Positions 1-6,636 of a stretch of DNA of 64,000 nucleotides are shown here, piece by piece (the stretch's first letter is position 1; the number at the start of each line of letters is the position of its first letter). The stretch lies in contig JBAZLH010000002.1 in NCBI GenBank assembly GCA_041650375.1, positions 1-64,000 on the forward strand, read 5' to 3'. This stretch comes from UBA6220 sp041650375 (GTDB lineage Bacteria; Patescibacteriota; Minisyncoccia; Minisyncoccales; Minisyncoccaceae). The notes beneath the pieces are model-generated. The model was not told where the DNA came from. It worked only from the letters and a program-made list of their open reading frames with translations, and did not search any database. Position numbers and translations under genes: made by a program.

Positions 1-329
1 ATTTGGTTTACCGCGGAAAAAACATCTTCAATCACAACTACTGACTTTACCGGATCCACAATGTGGTAATAAGCTACAGCCGCGATATCAATAGACACAT
101 TGTCTTTGGTAATGATTTTTTGCGAAGGAATGCCCATGGTCACGGTTCGCATGCTTACCCTTACCATTTTTTCAAAAATCGGGATTAAAAAAATAAGCCC
201 GGGCCCGCGGGTGCCGTTGTATTTTCCTAAAAAGAAAACCACCGCCCTTTCGTATTGGTTAATCACGCGCAAGCTATAAAAAAGGATGATAATTGCCGCG
301 ATTGCGATATATAATATTAAAAAATTCAT
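1..329 (-). CDS. SPFH / band 7 (stomatin-like) membrane protein, C-terminus cut off by window edge
   Basis: The minus-strand frame opens with ATG at 329 and runs uninterrupted off the left edge, giving 109 visible residues. One N-terminal membrane helix (about residues 3-18) is followed by the typical SPFH start: NQYERAVVFFLGKY, then GPGLIFLIPIFEKM, then RTVTMGIPSQKIITKDNVSI. This matches the stomatin/QmcA/HflC superfamily, oligomeric membrane scaffolds that organise lipid domains or regulate membrane proteases. The subfamily cannot be decided without the C-terminal half. An extended -10 element lies upstream and the gene is divergent from the SET-domain gene. Confidence 0.88.
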   Translation of the reverse strand, partial: MNFLILYIAIAAIIILFYSLRVINQYERAVVFFLGKYNGTRGPGLIFLIPIFEKMVRVSMRTVTMGIPSQKIITKDNVSIDIAAVAYYHIVDPVKSVVVIEDVFSAVNQ

Positions 330-356
330 ATTTTAGTTTTTATTTATTATAAAGAT

Positions 357-365
357 ATTATACCA
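357..365 (-). promoter_or_regulatory. Extended -10 promoter of the SPFH gene
   Basis: On the minus strand this reads TGGTATAAT, a perfect extended -10 (TGn-TATAAT), 27 nt before the SPFH ATG. No convincing -35 is seen. The same TGGTATAAT form recurs before several other genes in the window. Confidence 0.55.
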
Positions 366-456
366 AAAAAACGCCAAACATAGAAATCCATTGCGCAAAA
401 ACAAAAATTATGTTAAAAATCTTTATGTAATCCTCGGATTAATTTGAAATAAACGA

Positions 457-858
457 ATGAAATTGAATAAATTTTCAGTAAAAAAATCCAAAAGCGGCCT
501 GGGCCTGTGCGCCAACACCCTAATTAAAAAGGGTTCTTTTGTTATTGAATACACCGGAAAAATAATTACCGAAGAACAAGCCAATAAAAAAGGCGGGAAA
601 TATCTTTTCAAAATAGATTCCAAATTCACGGTTGACGGCACGGACAGAAAAAATATCAGCCGCTACATTAACCATTCTTGCCGCCCGAATTGCGAGGCCT
701 ATATCGTGGGCAAAAAAATAAAAATATACGCGAAAAAAAATATCCAGCCCGGCGAAGAATTAAATTACAACTACGGCAAAGATTATTTTGACGAATACAT
801 TAAGCCTTTTGGCTGCAAATGCGCTTATTGCCAAAGTAAAAACTTGACTTTACCTTAA
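457..858 (+). CDS. SET-domain protein (putative protein-lysine methyltransferase)
   Basis: A 133-residue protein that is essentially a bare SET domain with a post-SET tail. The SAM-binding pseudoknot motif NHSCRPN is at residues 72-78, and GEELNYNYG at 99-107 supplies the conserved catalytic Tyr region. C120-x-C122-x2-C125 is the post-SET zinc motif that joins one more Cys, here probably C75 of NHSC. Family knowledge: these enzymes transfer methyl groups from SAM to lysine side chains of proteins. The substrate is unknown; the Lys-rich proteins encoded nearby (zinc-ribbon protein, RpoD tail) are only a speculative pairing. No clear Shine-Dalgarno sequence. It is divergent from the SPFH gene and followed after 29 nt by a small plus-strand gene. 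Confidence 0.9.
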   Translation: MKLNKFSVKKSKSGLGLCANTLIKKGSFVIEYTGKIITEEQANKKGGKYLFKIDSKFTVDGTDRKNISRYINHSCRPNCEAYIVGKKIKIYAKKNIQPGEELNYNYGKDYFDEYIKPFGCKCAYCQSKNLTLP

Positions 859-887
859 ATTTGTGGAAAAAATAGAAGAGTATTCCT

Positions 888-1130
888 ATGCCGAACGGTT
901 ATTCTCTCAAAAACCTTGAAAAATTCCTGGAAGACCACCCGAATTTATTCAAGGATCGAACGAACAGCAGCATTTTGGAAACATTTAAAGCGCAAACCGA
1001 ACGCGGCTGCGTTTCCACCGGAAGAGTTAAAAGCTCCCTCGGAGAACACTTTCCTTTGTTCCTTAAAGAAGCCGGCACTCTGCCGGAACATATCCAAATC
1101 GGGACAGATTCCTATATGTCCCGCACATAG
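888..1130 (+). CDS. Small hypothetical protein (80 aa)
   Basis: The product is not recognised. Support for a real gene: an AGAAGAG purine-rich stretch sits just upstream of the ATG, the frame is open for 80 codons, and a clean intrinsic terminator follows 10 nt after the stop. The sequence begins MPNGYSLKNLEKFLEDHPNL and is soluble and probably helical at the N-terminus. Two overlapping frames in the same interval (a 102-codon plus frame and a 76-codon minus frame) fit the signals less well. Coding status is moderately likely; function unknown. Confidence 0.45.
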   Translation: MPNGYSLKNLEKFLEDHPNLFKDRTNSSILETFKAQTERGCVSTGRVKSSLGEHFPLFLKEAGTLPEHIQIGTDSYMSRT

Positions 1131-1140
1131 CTCTTTTATT

Positions 1141-1167
1141 TCGCCTATTCCAAAAGGCGATTTTTTT
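1141..1167 (+). terminator. Intrinsic terminator after the small hypothetical gene
   Basis: A 5-bp stem (TCGCC / GGCGA) with a 10-nt loop is followed by seven T. It lies between the convergent genes ending at 1130 and 1178. Confidence 0.7.
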
Positions 1168-1177
1168 ATTGCCAAAA

Positions 1178-1501
1178 TTATTTGCCGGAAAATTTGCCTT
1201 CAAGCAAGAATAAAATTCCTGTGATTACGGGCACTCCCCCGATAACCGCAGAACTTAAATCCATCTTAAAAAACAGCAGGCAGTAAATCCCGAAAAGGAT
1301 AAACAGCCATCCGCCTATTTTTGCCCACTTCCAGGCAATCGCTGAAATTAAGAGGACAACCAAAGTTGGAATTAGGTGGCTTAAAGAATCCATGACACCA
1401 AATTCCGGGCTCAGTCCTTCCAAAATAAAAACAGCGAAAAATACGACGATAAGAACCGACAAAATTCTGGCTAAATAATAAATTGGCTTATTTATGCTCA
1501 T
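1178..1501 (-). CDS. Small integral membrane protein, about four helices
   Basis: 107 residues with hydrophobic spans at about 10-28, 42-58, 62-79 and 86-101, short loops and a charged C-terminus (EGKFSGK). It starts MSINKPIYYLARILSVLIVV. It resembles the widespread small four-helix DUF-type membrane proteins of bacteria and archaea, but no function can be assigned. It is monocistronic: its promoter (TATAAT seven nt before the ATG) lies right behind the terminator of the upstream DEAD-box gene. Confidence 0.75.
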   Translation of the reverse strand: MSINKPIYYLARILSVLIVVFFAVFILEGLSPEFGVMDSLSHLIPTLVVLLISAIAWKWAKIGGWLFILFGIYCLLFFKMDLSSAVIGGVPVITGILFLLEGKFSGK

Positions 1502-1508
1502 TGAAATA

Positions 1509-1517
1509 ATTATAACA
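1509..1517 (-). promoter_or_regulatory. Extended -10 promoter immediately before the membrane-protein ATG
   Basis: Minus-strand TGTTATAAT ends 7 nt before the ATG at 1501, which leaves room for little or no 5' leader. It follows directly on the T-rich tail of the DEAD-helicase terminator. Confidence 0.55.
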
Positions 1518-1533
1518 AAAAAATTAATACAAT

Positions 1534-1558
1534 AAAACAGGGTTTTGTCCCCTGTTTT
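1534..1558 (-). terminator. Terminator of the DEAD-box helicase gene
   Basis: Inverted repeat AAAACAGGG / CCCTGTTTT with a 7-nt loop, 10 nt beyond the helicase stop and followed by a T-rich run on the minus strand. Confidence 0.75.
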
Positions 1559-1567
1559 ATTTTTGTT

Positions 1568-2782
1568 TTAAGCAAAGGTGAAAGCCACGCCTTTTGCGTT
1601 CGCGCGGCCGGTTCGGCCGATACGGTGGATATAATCGTCGTAAGTGTGCGGCACGGTATAATTAATCACGTGCGTGATATTTTTAATATCCAGCCCGCGC
1701 GCAGCCACATCAGTCGCGACCAACACATTAATCCTGTCTTCACGGAAAAGCGAAAGCGCTTTTTGGCGTTGATTTTGACGTTTGTTGCCGTGGATGGATT
1801 CAATTTTAAATCCTTCGTTTTTCAAACTTTTATAAAGCTGCTCCACTCCGTGCTTTGTTTCGCTGAAAATCAAAACTTTTTTCATTTCCGGGTTGGACAA
1901 AAGTTTTTTCAAAGTTTCAAGTTTGTCCGAACTGCCCGCGGTATGAATCACGCTTTGTTCAACATTATCCGCCGATTGGTTGGATTGGATTTCCACCGAG
2001 AACGGCGACTTTAAAAATTGGTTAGCCAATGTTTTTGTTTTTATGGGCATTGTCGCCGAAAAAAACAATGTTTGCCTTTGCGCCGAAGTTCGGCCCATCA
2101 GTATCTTAATGTCGTCAATAAATCCCATGTCCAGCATTCGGTCAACTTCATCCAATACGACCACGGCGAATTGCGAGAAATTAATCAATCGGCGGCTTTC
2201 GAAATCTTTTAATCTGCCCGGCGTGCCGATAATGATATTCGGATTTCTTCGCAAGTCCATAATTTGCTTTCCTTGGGGCATTCCTCCGACTACGATAGCC
2301 GAATCCAATCTCATTCCCCGTGAAAATTTGCGGAAATCTTCGTTGATTTGAATCGCCAGTTCGCGAGTCGGCGCCATAACCAAGGCCTTTCGCCTTTTGT
2401 CTTTTAAAATATTTTCAATAATCGGCAAAAGATAAGCGCCGGTTTTGCCTGAGCCGGTATTAGCCAAACCGACAATATCTTGCCCGTCCAGGATTGCCTG
2501 CATTGATTGGTCTTGAACCGGAGTTGGCGTGGAAAAGCCAAGCTTTTCTATATTTTCCAATAAAAGCGCGCTGAATTTAAAATCCCTGAAAGTGCGCGAT
2601 ATTTTTATTGCCGGAGCGGTTGCTCCCGCTTGGGAGGCCTGCTTGATAAACCGCGAAATATCAATTTTTTCGCGATTGCCGAAAGCGCGTCTTGGTCCCG
2701 AATTGGAAAAAGAACGCTTGCCACTGAATTTGTGGCTGAATTTTGGTTTTGCGCCACGCGCAAAACGAGTTGAGTTATACAT
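1568..2782 (-). CDS. DEAD-box ATP-dependent RNA helicase
   Basis: 404 residues from the ATG at 2782, chosen because GAAAGG lies just upstream and because the N-terminal extension from 2911 looks non-coding. The first 70 residues are basic and Gly/Ser/Arg-rich (RNA-binding tail). The helicase core follows with the Q motif (FSTPTPVQ), motif I ANTGSGKT, motif II as DEVD instead of DEAD, motif III SAT and motif VI HRIGRTGR, after which the protein ends within a dozen residues. Such proteins unwind RNA in ribosome assembly and mRNA turnover, often in the cold. The 180-nt stretch upstream may be a long leader, which would fit cold-shock control, but that is inference. Confidence 0.93.
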   Translation of the reverse strand: MYNSTRFARGAKPKFSHKFSGKRSFSNSGPRRAFGNREKIDISRFIKQASQAGATAPAIKISRTFRDFKFSALLLENIEKLGFSTPTPVQDQSMQAILDGQDIVGLANTGSGKTGAYLLPIIENILKDKRRKALVMAPTRELAIQINEDFRKFSRGMRLDSAIVVGGMPQGKQIMDLRRNPNIIIGTPGRLKDFESRRLINFSQFAVVVLDEVDRMLDMGFIDDIKILMGRTSAQRQTLFFSATMPIKTKTLANQFLKSPFSVEIQSNQSADNVEQSVIHTAGSSDKLETLKKLLSNPEMKKVLIFSETKHGVEQLYKSLKNEGFKIESIHGNKRQNQRQKALSLFREDRINVLVATDVAARGLDIKNITHVINYTVPHTYDDYIHRIGRTGRANAKGVAFTFA

Positions 2783-2964
2783 ATAAATTTTTACCTTTCG
2801 CGAAAGAGAAAGAATGAAACAAAAGGGTGTTAAATTATTAATCTTAATGATTCTTTGAATTGCTGCTATAGAACATCGAGAAAAATAATTTATCGGAAAT
2901 CTATATGACAATTTTTTCGCTGGTTATTAATATAACATATCCTGCATTATTTTGCAAGGATAGG

Positions 2965-3267
2965 CTACGCTTTCTTCTTGTCCAGCTTGTCCAAGCCGAT
3001 AATTTTAACTCCGAAATAAACCACCAGCGCGACTACGATAAAATCAATAACCACGCTTATTAAATCGCCATAAAGGATATTGGCGGAACCCAAACCGATT
3101 GAAGCTGTTTTTAATCCGGCGGCGGCGCCAAGCGCCATGCCGAGAATCGGATTAATAATATCGGTAACCAAAGCGGAAACAACTTTTGAAACCGCTCCGC
3201 CGAGGATAAACCCGACCGCCAAACCGACAACTCCCTGTTCGCGGATAAAATCAAAAAAACCTTTCAT
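2965..3267 (-). CDS. mscL: Large-conductance mechanosensitive channel MscL
   Basis: 100 residues, short for MscL (usually 125-150). The N-terminal helix MKGFFDFIREQGVVGLAVGF is followed by the pore-lining TM1 (AVGFILGGAVSKVVSALVTDIINPILG), a shortened periplasmic loop containing GDLISVVIDF, and TM2 (about 72-90). It ends in a Lys-rich cytoplasmic tail. The role is an emergency release valve against osmotic downshock in the inner membrane. It lies 16 nt from the flavodoxin gene upstream and may be cotranscribed with it. Confidence 0.9.
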   Translation of the reverse strand: MKGFFDFIREQGVVGLAVGFILGGAVSKVVSALVTDIINPILGMALGAAAGLKTASIGLGSANILYGDLISVVIDFIVVALVVYFGVKIIGLDKLDKKKA

Positions 3268-3283
3268 ATTTTTTTATTTATTA

Positions 3284-3754
3284 TTAAACGTTTCTAATTT
3301 TTTCAATAAACTCATTTAATCTCTCGCTGTAATTTTTTTGGACTATTTCTTTTCCGGTAACTGCCAACGTAGCCACGGCTTTAGATTGGCAAATATCTTC
3401 GGCTTCGGCGAAAGTCTTAGCCGGATCACTTCCGCCCATAGTGCAAAACAAGGCAATTTTTTTAAAATTACCGGCATTGTCCATCAAATAACGCCTAATC
3501 GGGCTGGAAATTCCGGCCCAAATCGGCGTGCCTACGATAACCAAATCATAATTGCTTATATTTTTGGAAACCGGCTTAATGTCCGCGGGAATCTTTTTGG
3601 AAGCTTCTTGGCCGCAAAGGAAAAGGCCCATTATTCCGGAACGGTCTTTTTGGCTGATTATTTCTTCAATGTCGCAATTTAATTTTTGCCTTATTTCTTC
3701 GGCCAATTTTTTGGTCGCGCCGCTTCTTGAATAATAAACTACCAGGATATTCAT
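3284..3754 (-). CDS. Flavodoxin-family protein
   Basis: 156 residues. The N-terminal FMN phosphate loop YYSRSGATKKLA (residues 7-18) follows a first beta strand, GTPIWAGISSPIRRYL is the second FMN-contacting loop, and CTMGGSDP the third. This is the long-lived flavodoxin/NADPH-dependent reductase fold that binds FMN and carries one or two electrons. It is probably part of low-potential electron transfer, perhaps for the class III ribonucleotide reductase activase or the 2-oxoacid oxidoreductase elsewhere in the window (inference). A 20-nt gap to engB upstream suggests cotranscription. Confidence 0.88.
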   Translation of the reverse strand: MNILVVYYSRSGATKKLAEEIRQKLNCDIEEIISQKDRSGIMGLFLCGQEASKKIPADIKPVSKNISNYDLVIVGTPIWAGISSPIRRYLMDNAGNFKKIALFCTMGGSDPAKTFAEAEDICQSKAVATLAVTGKEIVQKNYSERLNEFIEKIRNV

Positions 3755-3774
3755 ATATTTAATAATTAAATTTA

Positions 3775-4338
3775 TTATAATATCTCTTTTAATAGTTCTT
3801 GCACGCCGATTTTATTTTTGGCGGAATAAGGAATAATTTTATGGGCTCCTATCAATTCCTTGATTTTTTCAAACTGCTTTTCATAATCAGCTTTTTTGAT
3901 TTTATCTATTTTGTTCGCCACCACAATAATCTCTTTCCGGTAATCTTCCAAGGCATAAAGCATTTCCAAATCATCTTGGGTAGGGCCCACTTTAGCGTCA
4001 ATTATCAGCACAACTTTCTGTTCATAATTGGAAACAAAAAAATACCAATTAACCATGGCTTTCAAACTGTTCTTTAGCTTCTCCGGAACCTTGGCATAGC
4101 CATAACCCGGCAAATCAACAAAATACAAAGAATCATTAACCAAAAACAAATTGATTTTTTGGGTGCGGCCCGGCAAATCACTCGTCTTGGCCAAATCACG
4201 GCGGTTAACCAAAGAATTGATTACGCTGGATTTGCCAGCATTGGAACGGCCGATAAACGCCACTTGCGGCAAGCCGTCTTCAAAAATTGAATCCGTGCCC
4301 GTGACACCTTTTACGAATTGCGCTGATTTAATTTCCAT
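3775..4338 (-). CDS. engB: Ribosome biogenesis GTPase EngB (YsxC/YihA)
   Basis: 187 residues, full length for the family. G1 is GRSNAGKSS, the G2 region carries DLAKTSDLPGRTQ, G3 is DLPGYGYAKV, G4 is NKID, and the C-terminal SAKNKIG is G5-like. EngB is an essential TRAFAC GTPase that helps assemble the large ribosomal subunit. It heads a likely engB-flavodoxin-mscL unit on the minus strand (gaps of 20 and 16 nt). Confidence 0.96.
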   Translation of the reverse strand: MEIKSAQFVKGVTGTDSIFEDGLPQVAFIGRSNAGKSSVINSLVNRRDLAKTSDLPGRTQKINLFLVNDSLYFVDLPGYGYAKVPEKLKNSLKAMVNWYFFVSNYEQKVVLIIDAKVGPTQDDLEMLYALEDYRKEIIVVANKIDKIKKADYEKQFEKIKELIGAHKIIPYSAKNKIGVQELLKEIL

Positions 4339-4406
4339 ATAACTACAAAAAATTAGATACTTTGCGTCCAGTACCCTCCAACTGCTTCAAACCTCAAAGA
4401 GCCAAA

Positions 4407-4472
4407 CTATTTCTTTTTGTCTTTTTTCGGCTTCTTTGTTTCTTTTTTCCTGGAATTGTTCCCTTTCGCCAT
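4407..4472 (-). CDS. Putative 21-residue Lys-rich microprotein
   Basis: An ATG at 4472 opens a 21-codon frame, MAKGNNSRKKETKKPKKDKK followed by one more Lys, then TAG. Thirteen residues are Lys or Arg. Composition and start (MAKGNNS) look selected, not random, and the same region has no other frame. There is no obvious Shine-Dalgarno, and the location between engB and the zinc-ribbon gene gives no operon clue. It could be a small ribosome- or nucleic-acid-binding peptide, but this is unproven. Confidence 0.45.
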   Translation of the reverse strand: MAKGNNSRKKETKKPKKDKKK

Positions 4473-4530
4473 AAGATTAAATTTATTATTATACAAAAAT
4501 AATAACATTGTATTTATTTTCAAGCAACTA

Positions 4531-4573
4531 AAAACCGCCTGCTGTCCGCCAACTGGCGGAGACGGACGGTTTT
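4531..4573 (-). terminator. Terminator of the zinc-ribbon gene, built on a TCCGCC palindrome
   Basis: Outer stem AAAACCG / CGGTTTT encloses the inner palindrome TCCGCCAACTGGCGGA at 4545-4560. It lies directly downstream of the gene ending at 4581. The inner palindrome belongs to a small repeat family seen again at 26814 and 57422. Confidence 0.65.
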
Positions 4574-4580
4574 AATGCTT

Positions 4581-5276
4581 TTATTTTTTTGCTTTTTTCT
4601 TGGCAACCGGTTTGGCAACTTTCTTTGCAATCGCCTTTTTGGGTTTTTTGGTTTCTTTTTCCTTCTTGGCAACTAATGCTTTTTTAGATTTTACCTCCTT
4701 GCCCGCCGTAGTTCCGTTGGAGCGAAGGAGGGCTTTGCCCGCCGCATCTTTTTTCTCAACAACAATTCCTTTCTTTTCTTTTGTTAAGGCCGTTGATGAT
4801 GCTAAAATATTCAAAATTTTATCAAGCTTGGCGTTTACCAAGTCCAACTGTTCCTTGTATTGGGCGCTTACCGGCTTGTCAGTGTTCTTACTCGAAGAAC
4901 CCGGCCTTTCAAAACAATCCGGGCAATAAACCGGCTTATCGCTTATGGGCTTAAACGGAAGCTCAAACCTTTTGCCGCAAGTCGCGCAAGTCGCGCCAAA
5001 CATCGGCTTATCTTGGAATCTGGGCTTTTCAAATTCCCTTTTTCTTTCCGGCTTGTCCGAACCGCCGCCATGGCTGGTAAAGCACTGGCTGCAATAAATC
5101 GCCCTATCGCTTGTTGGCTTAAAAGGCACTTCGCATCTCTTGCCGCAATCGCTGCAAATAGCCTCGTGCATCTGCGGCCTGCCTCGATCATTGCCGCCAA
5201 ACCTTTTTTTGCCAAAATCTTTCTTTTTAAAATCCCCTTGCCCGCCTCCTCGTTTCTCAAATTTAAAATTTTTCAT
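4581..5276 (-). CDS. Double CxxC-x17-CxxC zinc-ribbon protein with Lys/Ala-rich tail
   Basis: 231 residues. After a basic Gly-rich N-terminus come two copies of a CxxC-x17-CxxC zinc ribbon: CSDC...CSQC and CATC...CPDC, each with the conserved centre (EVPFKPTSDRAIYC and ELPFKPISDKPVYC). This matches the NCBI CxxC-x17-CxxC domain family. A short coiled region follows (KEQLDLVNAKLDKILNIL), then a histone-H1-like tail rich in Lys, Ala and Pro over the last 55 residues. The architecture suggests nucleic-acid binding, but no function is established. The upstream leader is long, with a TATAAT-like box on the minus strand near 5312. Confidence 0.8.
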   Translation of the reverse strand: MKNFKFEKRGGGQGDFKKKDFGKKRFGGNDRGRPQMHEAICSDCGKRCEVPFKPTSDRAIYCSQCFTSHGGGSDKPERKREFEKPRFQDKPMFGATCATCGKRFELPFKPISDKPVYCPDCFERPGSSSKNTDKPVSAQYKEQLDLVNAKLDKILNILASSTALTKEKKGIVVEKKDAAGKALLRSNGTTAGKEVKSKKALVAKKEKETKKPKKAIAKKVAKPVAKKKAKK

Positions 5277-5359
5277 ATTTGTTTATGTTATTATGTGGCG
5301 GCTATTATAAACTATATCCCATTATAAAGCAAACCGATTTACGGATTGCCCAAACAGGC

Positions 5360-5387
5360 TTGACATAATTTTTGGGTTTGATATACT
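5360..5387 (+). promoter_or_regulatory. Sigma70-type promoter of the metal-response unit
   Basis: TTGACA at 5360-5365, a 16-nt spacer, and TATACT at 5382-5387. The match to consensus is one of the best in the window. The operator-like tract begins three nt downstream, so a bound repressor would cover the start site. Confidence 0.75.
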
Positions 5388-5390
5388 TAG

Positions 5391-5416
5391 CCTACACCTA
5401 CCCCCCAGGTATGGGC
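5391..5416 (+). promoter_or_regulatory. Candidate CsoR operator
   Basis: The tract ACACCTACCCCCCAGGTATG contains ACCT and AGGT half-sites around a run of six C. This resembles the pseudo-palindromic sites with a G/C tract that CsoR-family repressors bind. It lies between the -10 box and the csoR start codon, the expected place for autorepression. No other C6 tract of this kind is near a promoter in the window. The assignment is from sequence resemblance and position. Confidence 0.55.
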
Positions 5417-5439
5417 ATTAATAAAACATAAATAAATTT

Positions 5440-5718
5440 ATGATTACGGAAGAAAAAAAGAAAAAGATTTTGATTAATTTTAAAAAAGCCAACAGCCTGC
5501 TTTCCAAAATTAACGGCATGGTGGAAAAAGACTGTTATTGCATTGACGTAATGCAGCAAAACCTGGCCGTTATCGGGCTTTTGCGTTCCGCCCACGAAAT
5601 GCTAATGGCTAACCATTTAAACACTTGCTTTAAAGACGCGATGGTGGCTAAAAACGAAGCGAAAAAAAAGCAAATGATAGAAGAAATTTTAAAAGTAATA
5701 AATTTATACAACAAATAA
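5440..5718 (+). CDS. csoR: CsoR-family metal-sensing transcriptional repressor
   Basis: 92 residues, normal for the DUF156 (CsoR/RcnR/FrmR) family of all-helical repressors. The copper-type ligand set can be placed: C34 in DCYCIDVMQQ, H59 and C63 in MANHLNTCF, that is the Cys-His-Cys pattern of Cu(I)-sensing CsoR rather than the His/Cys patterns of RcnR or FrmR. Metal binding is expected to release the protein from its operator just upstream. The stop is followed one nt later by the next start, so the two genes are cotranscribed and probably translationally coupled. Confidence 0.9.
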   Translation: MITEEKKKKILINFKKANSLLSKINGMVEKDCYCIDVMQQNLAVIGLLRSAHEMLMANHLNTCFKDAMVAKNEAKKKQMIEEILKVINLYNK

Positions 5719-5719
5719 A

Positions 5720-6331
5720 ATGAACCCCGTTGAAAAAGATTGTTGCGCGCCCGCGCCAAACAAACCCAATAAAGGAATTCTATCAGGCGTTCTCTATGGC
5801 TTGCTTCCCCACTCTTTCTGCGTCGCCTTTATTTTATTTTCAATTGCTGGCTCCGTGGCCGCGGCCGCTTTCTTAAAACAATTCTTGCTGATTCCTTATT
5901 TTTTCCATTTTTTAATTTTACTCTCTTTGGGGCTGGCCACCCTGTCGGGCGCGCTTTATTTGAAAAAGACCGGATACTTGTCTTTTGCCGGAGCGAAAAA
6001 CAAATGGAAATATTTAACTTCCCTGTATTCCATGACAATCGCAATTAACGTATTGATGTTCTTTGTTGTTTTTCCGACTTTGGCCAATGTTAGTTCCGCG
6101 CCGCCGGCAAATCAAGAAGAATACTCGGCTAATTTATCCGTAAGCGTCCAAATACCCTGTTCTGGGCACGCCCCTTTGATAATTGATGAAATCAAAAAAG
6201 ACGAAGGCGTCAGTTTTGTAACCTTTAAACTGCCGAACATTTTTGAAATACAATACAATCCCGAAAAAACTTCGCCCCAAAAAATAACAGGACTGGAAGT
6301 TTTTAAAACATATAAAGCAATAATCCAATAG
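5720..6331 (+). CDS. Membrane metal transporter-like protein with degenerate HMA domain
   Basis: 203 residues. The N-terminus carries a vicinal Cys pair (C8-C9, EKDCCAPAP). Three membrane helices follow at about 20-52, 53-82 and 99-124; the first contains LLPHSFC (H31, C34). The C-terminal 65 residues have the length and strand/helix pattern of an HMA metal-binding domain, but the usual GMxCxxC is replaced by IPCSGHA (C147, H150). The layout recalls MerT-type importers with a fused MerP-like domain. Lying between a copper-type CsoR and a metallothionein, it most likely moves or senses a soft metal. Direction of transport and metal are unknown. Confidence 0.6.
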   Translation: MNPVEKDCCAPAPNKPNKGILSGVLYGLLPHSFCVAFILFSIAGSVAAAAFLKQFLLIPYFFHFLILLSLGLATLSGALYLKKTGYLSFAGAKNKWKYLTSLYSMTIAINVLMFFVVFPTLANVSSAPPANQEEYSANLSVSVQIPCSGHAPLIIDEIKKDEGVSFVTFKLPNIFEIQYNPEKTSPQKITGLEVFKTYKAIIQ

Positions 6332-6348
6332 AAAAGAAAAAGGTCGTT

Positions 6349-6384
6349 GTTTAATATTTTTACGTCGCGAAAAAAATATTAAAC
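6349..6384 (+). promoter_or_regulatory. AT-rich hairpin between transporter and metallothionein
   Basis: A perfect 13-bp inverted repeat (GTTTAATATTTTT / AAAAATATTAAAC) around a 10-nt loop. No T-run follows on the plus strand, so it is not a standard terminator. It may stabilise the upstream mRNA end or separate translation of the metallothionein. Confidence 0.5.
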
Positions 6385-6421
6385 CAATAATAATTAATAA
6401 ATGCATACAATATACAAACAT

Positions 6422-6571
6422 ATGGAAAACGAAAAAGAAGAAACTTGTGCATGCGGATGCGGATGTACCTGCAAATGCTCGTGCGGAGCGGATTGCAAAT
6501 GCGGAGAAAAATGCGAATGCGGAGCGGATTGCAAATGCGGGCCGGACTGCAAGTGCGGCTGCAATAAATAA
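6422..6571 (+). CDS. Metallothionein-like Cys-rich protein (49 aa)
   Basis: Sixteen of 49 residues are Cys, in CxC and CGADCKC-type repeats (ETCACGCGCTCKCSCG, then GEKCECGADCKCG and GPDCKCGC). Aromatic residues are absent and the rest is Lys, Gly, Asp, Glu. That is the hallmark of metallothioneins, which sequester Cu(I), Zn(II) or Cd(II) in thiolate clusters. An in-frame ATG at 6401 would add seven residues (MHTIYKH); the start at 6422 gives a more typical charged N-terminus. It is the last gene of the csoR unit and is followed by a perfect terminator. The internal CGADCKCG copies suggest growth by small repeats. Confidence 0.85.
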   Translation: MENEKEETCACGCGCTCKCSCGADCKCGEKCECGADCKCGPDCKCGCNK

Positions 6572-6593
6572 ACCAATAATTTCAAATTAAAAT

Positions 6594-6621
6594 AAAAACC
6601 ATCAAGCGCTTGATGGTTTTT
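6594..6621. terminator. Bidirectional terminator between metallothionein and convergent gene
   Basis: A perfect 28-bp palindrome centred on CATCAAGCGCTTGATG with A5 on one flank and T5 on the other. It serves the csoR unit (plus) and the gene ending at 6637 (minus). Confidence 0.9.
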
Positions 6622-6636
6622 GGTTTGCGCCAATTT

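Noticed and set aside
916..1224. Alternative plus and minus frames (102 and 76 codons) over 916-1224
   Set aside because: Both overlap the better supported 888-1130 frame and run through its terminator; they lack ribosome-binding sites.
2783..2911. 43-residue N-terminal extension of the DEAD helicase
   Set aside because: An in-frame ATG at 2782 has a ribosome-binding site and the extension looks like translated leader.
4860..5327. 155-codon plus-strand frame and 105-codon minus frame
   Set aside because: Shadows of the zinc-ribbon gene, whose CxxC-x17-CxxC repeats fix the true frame.
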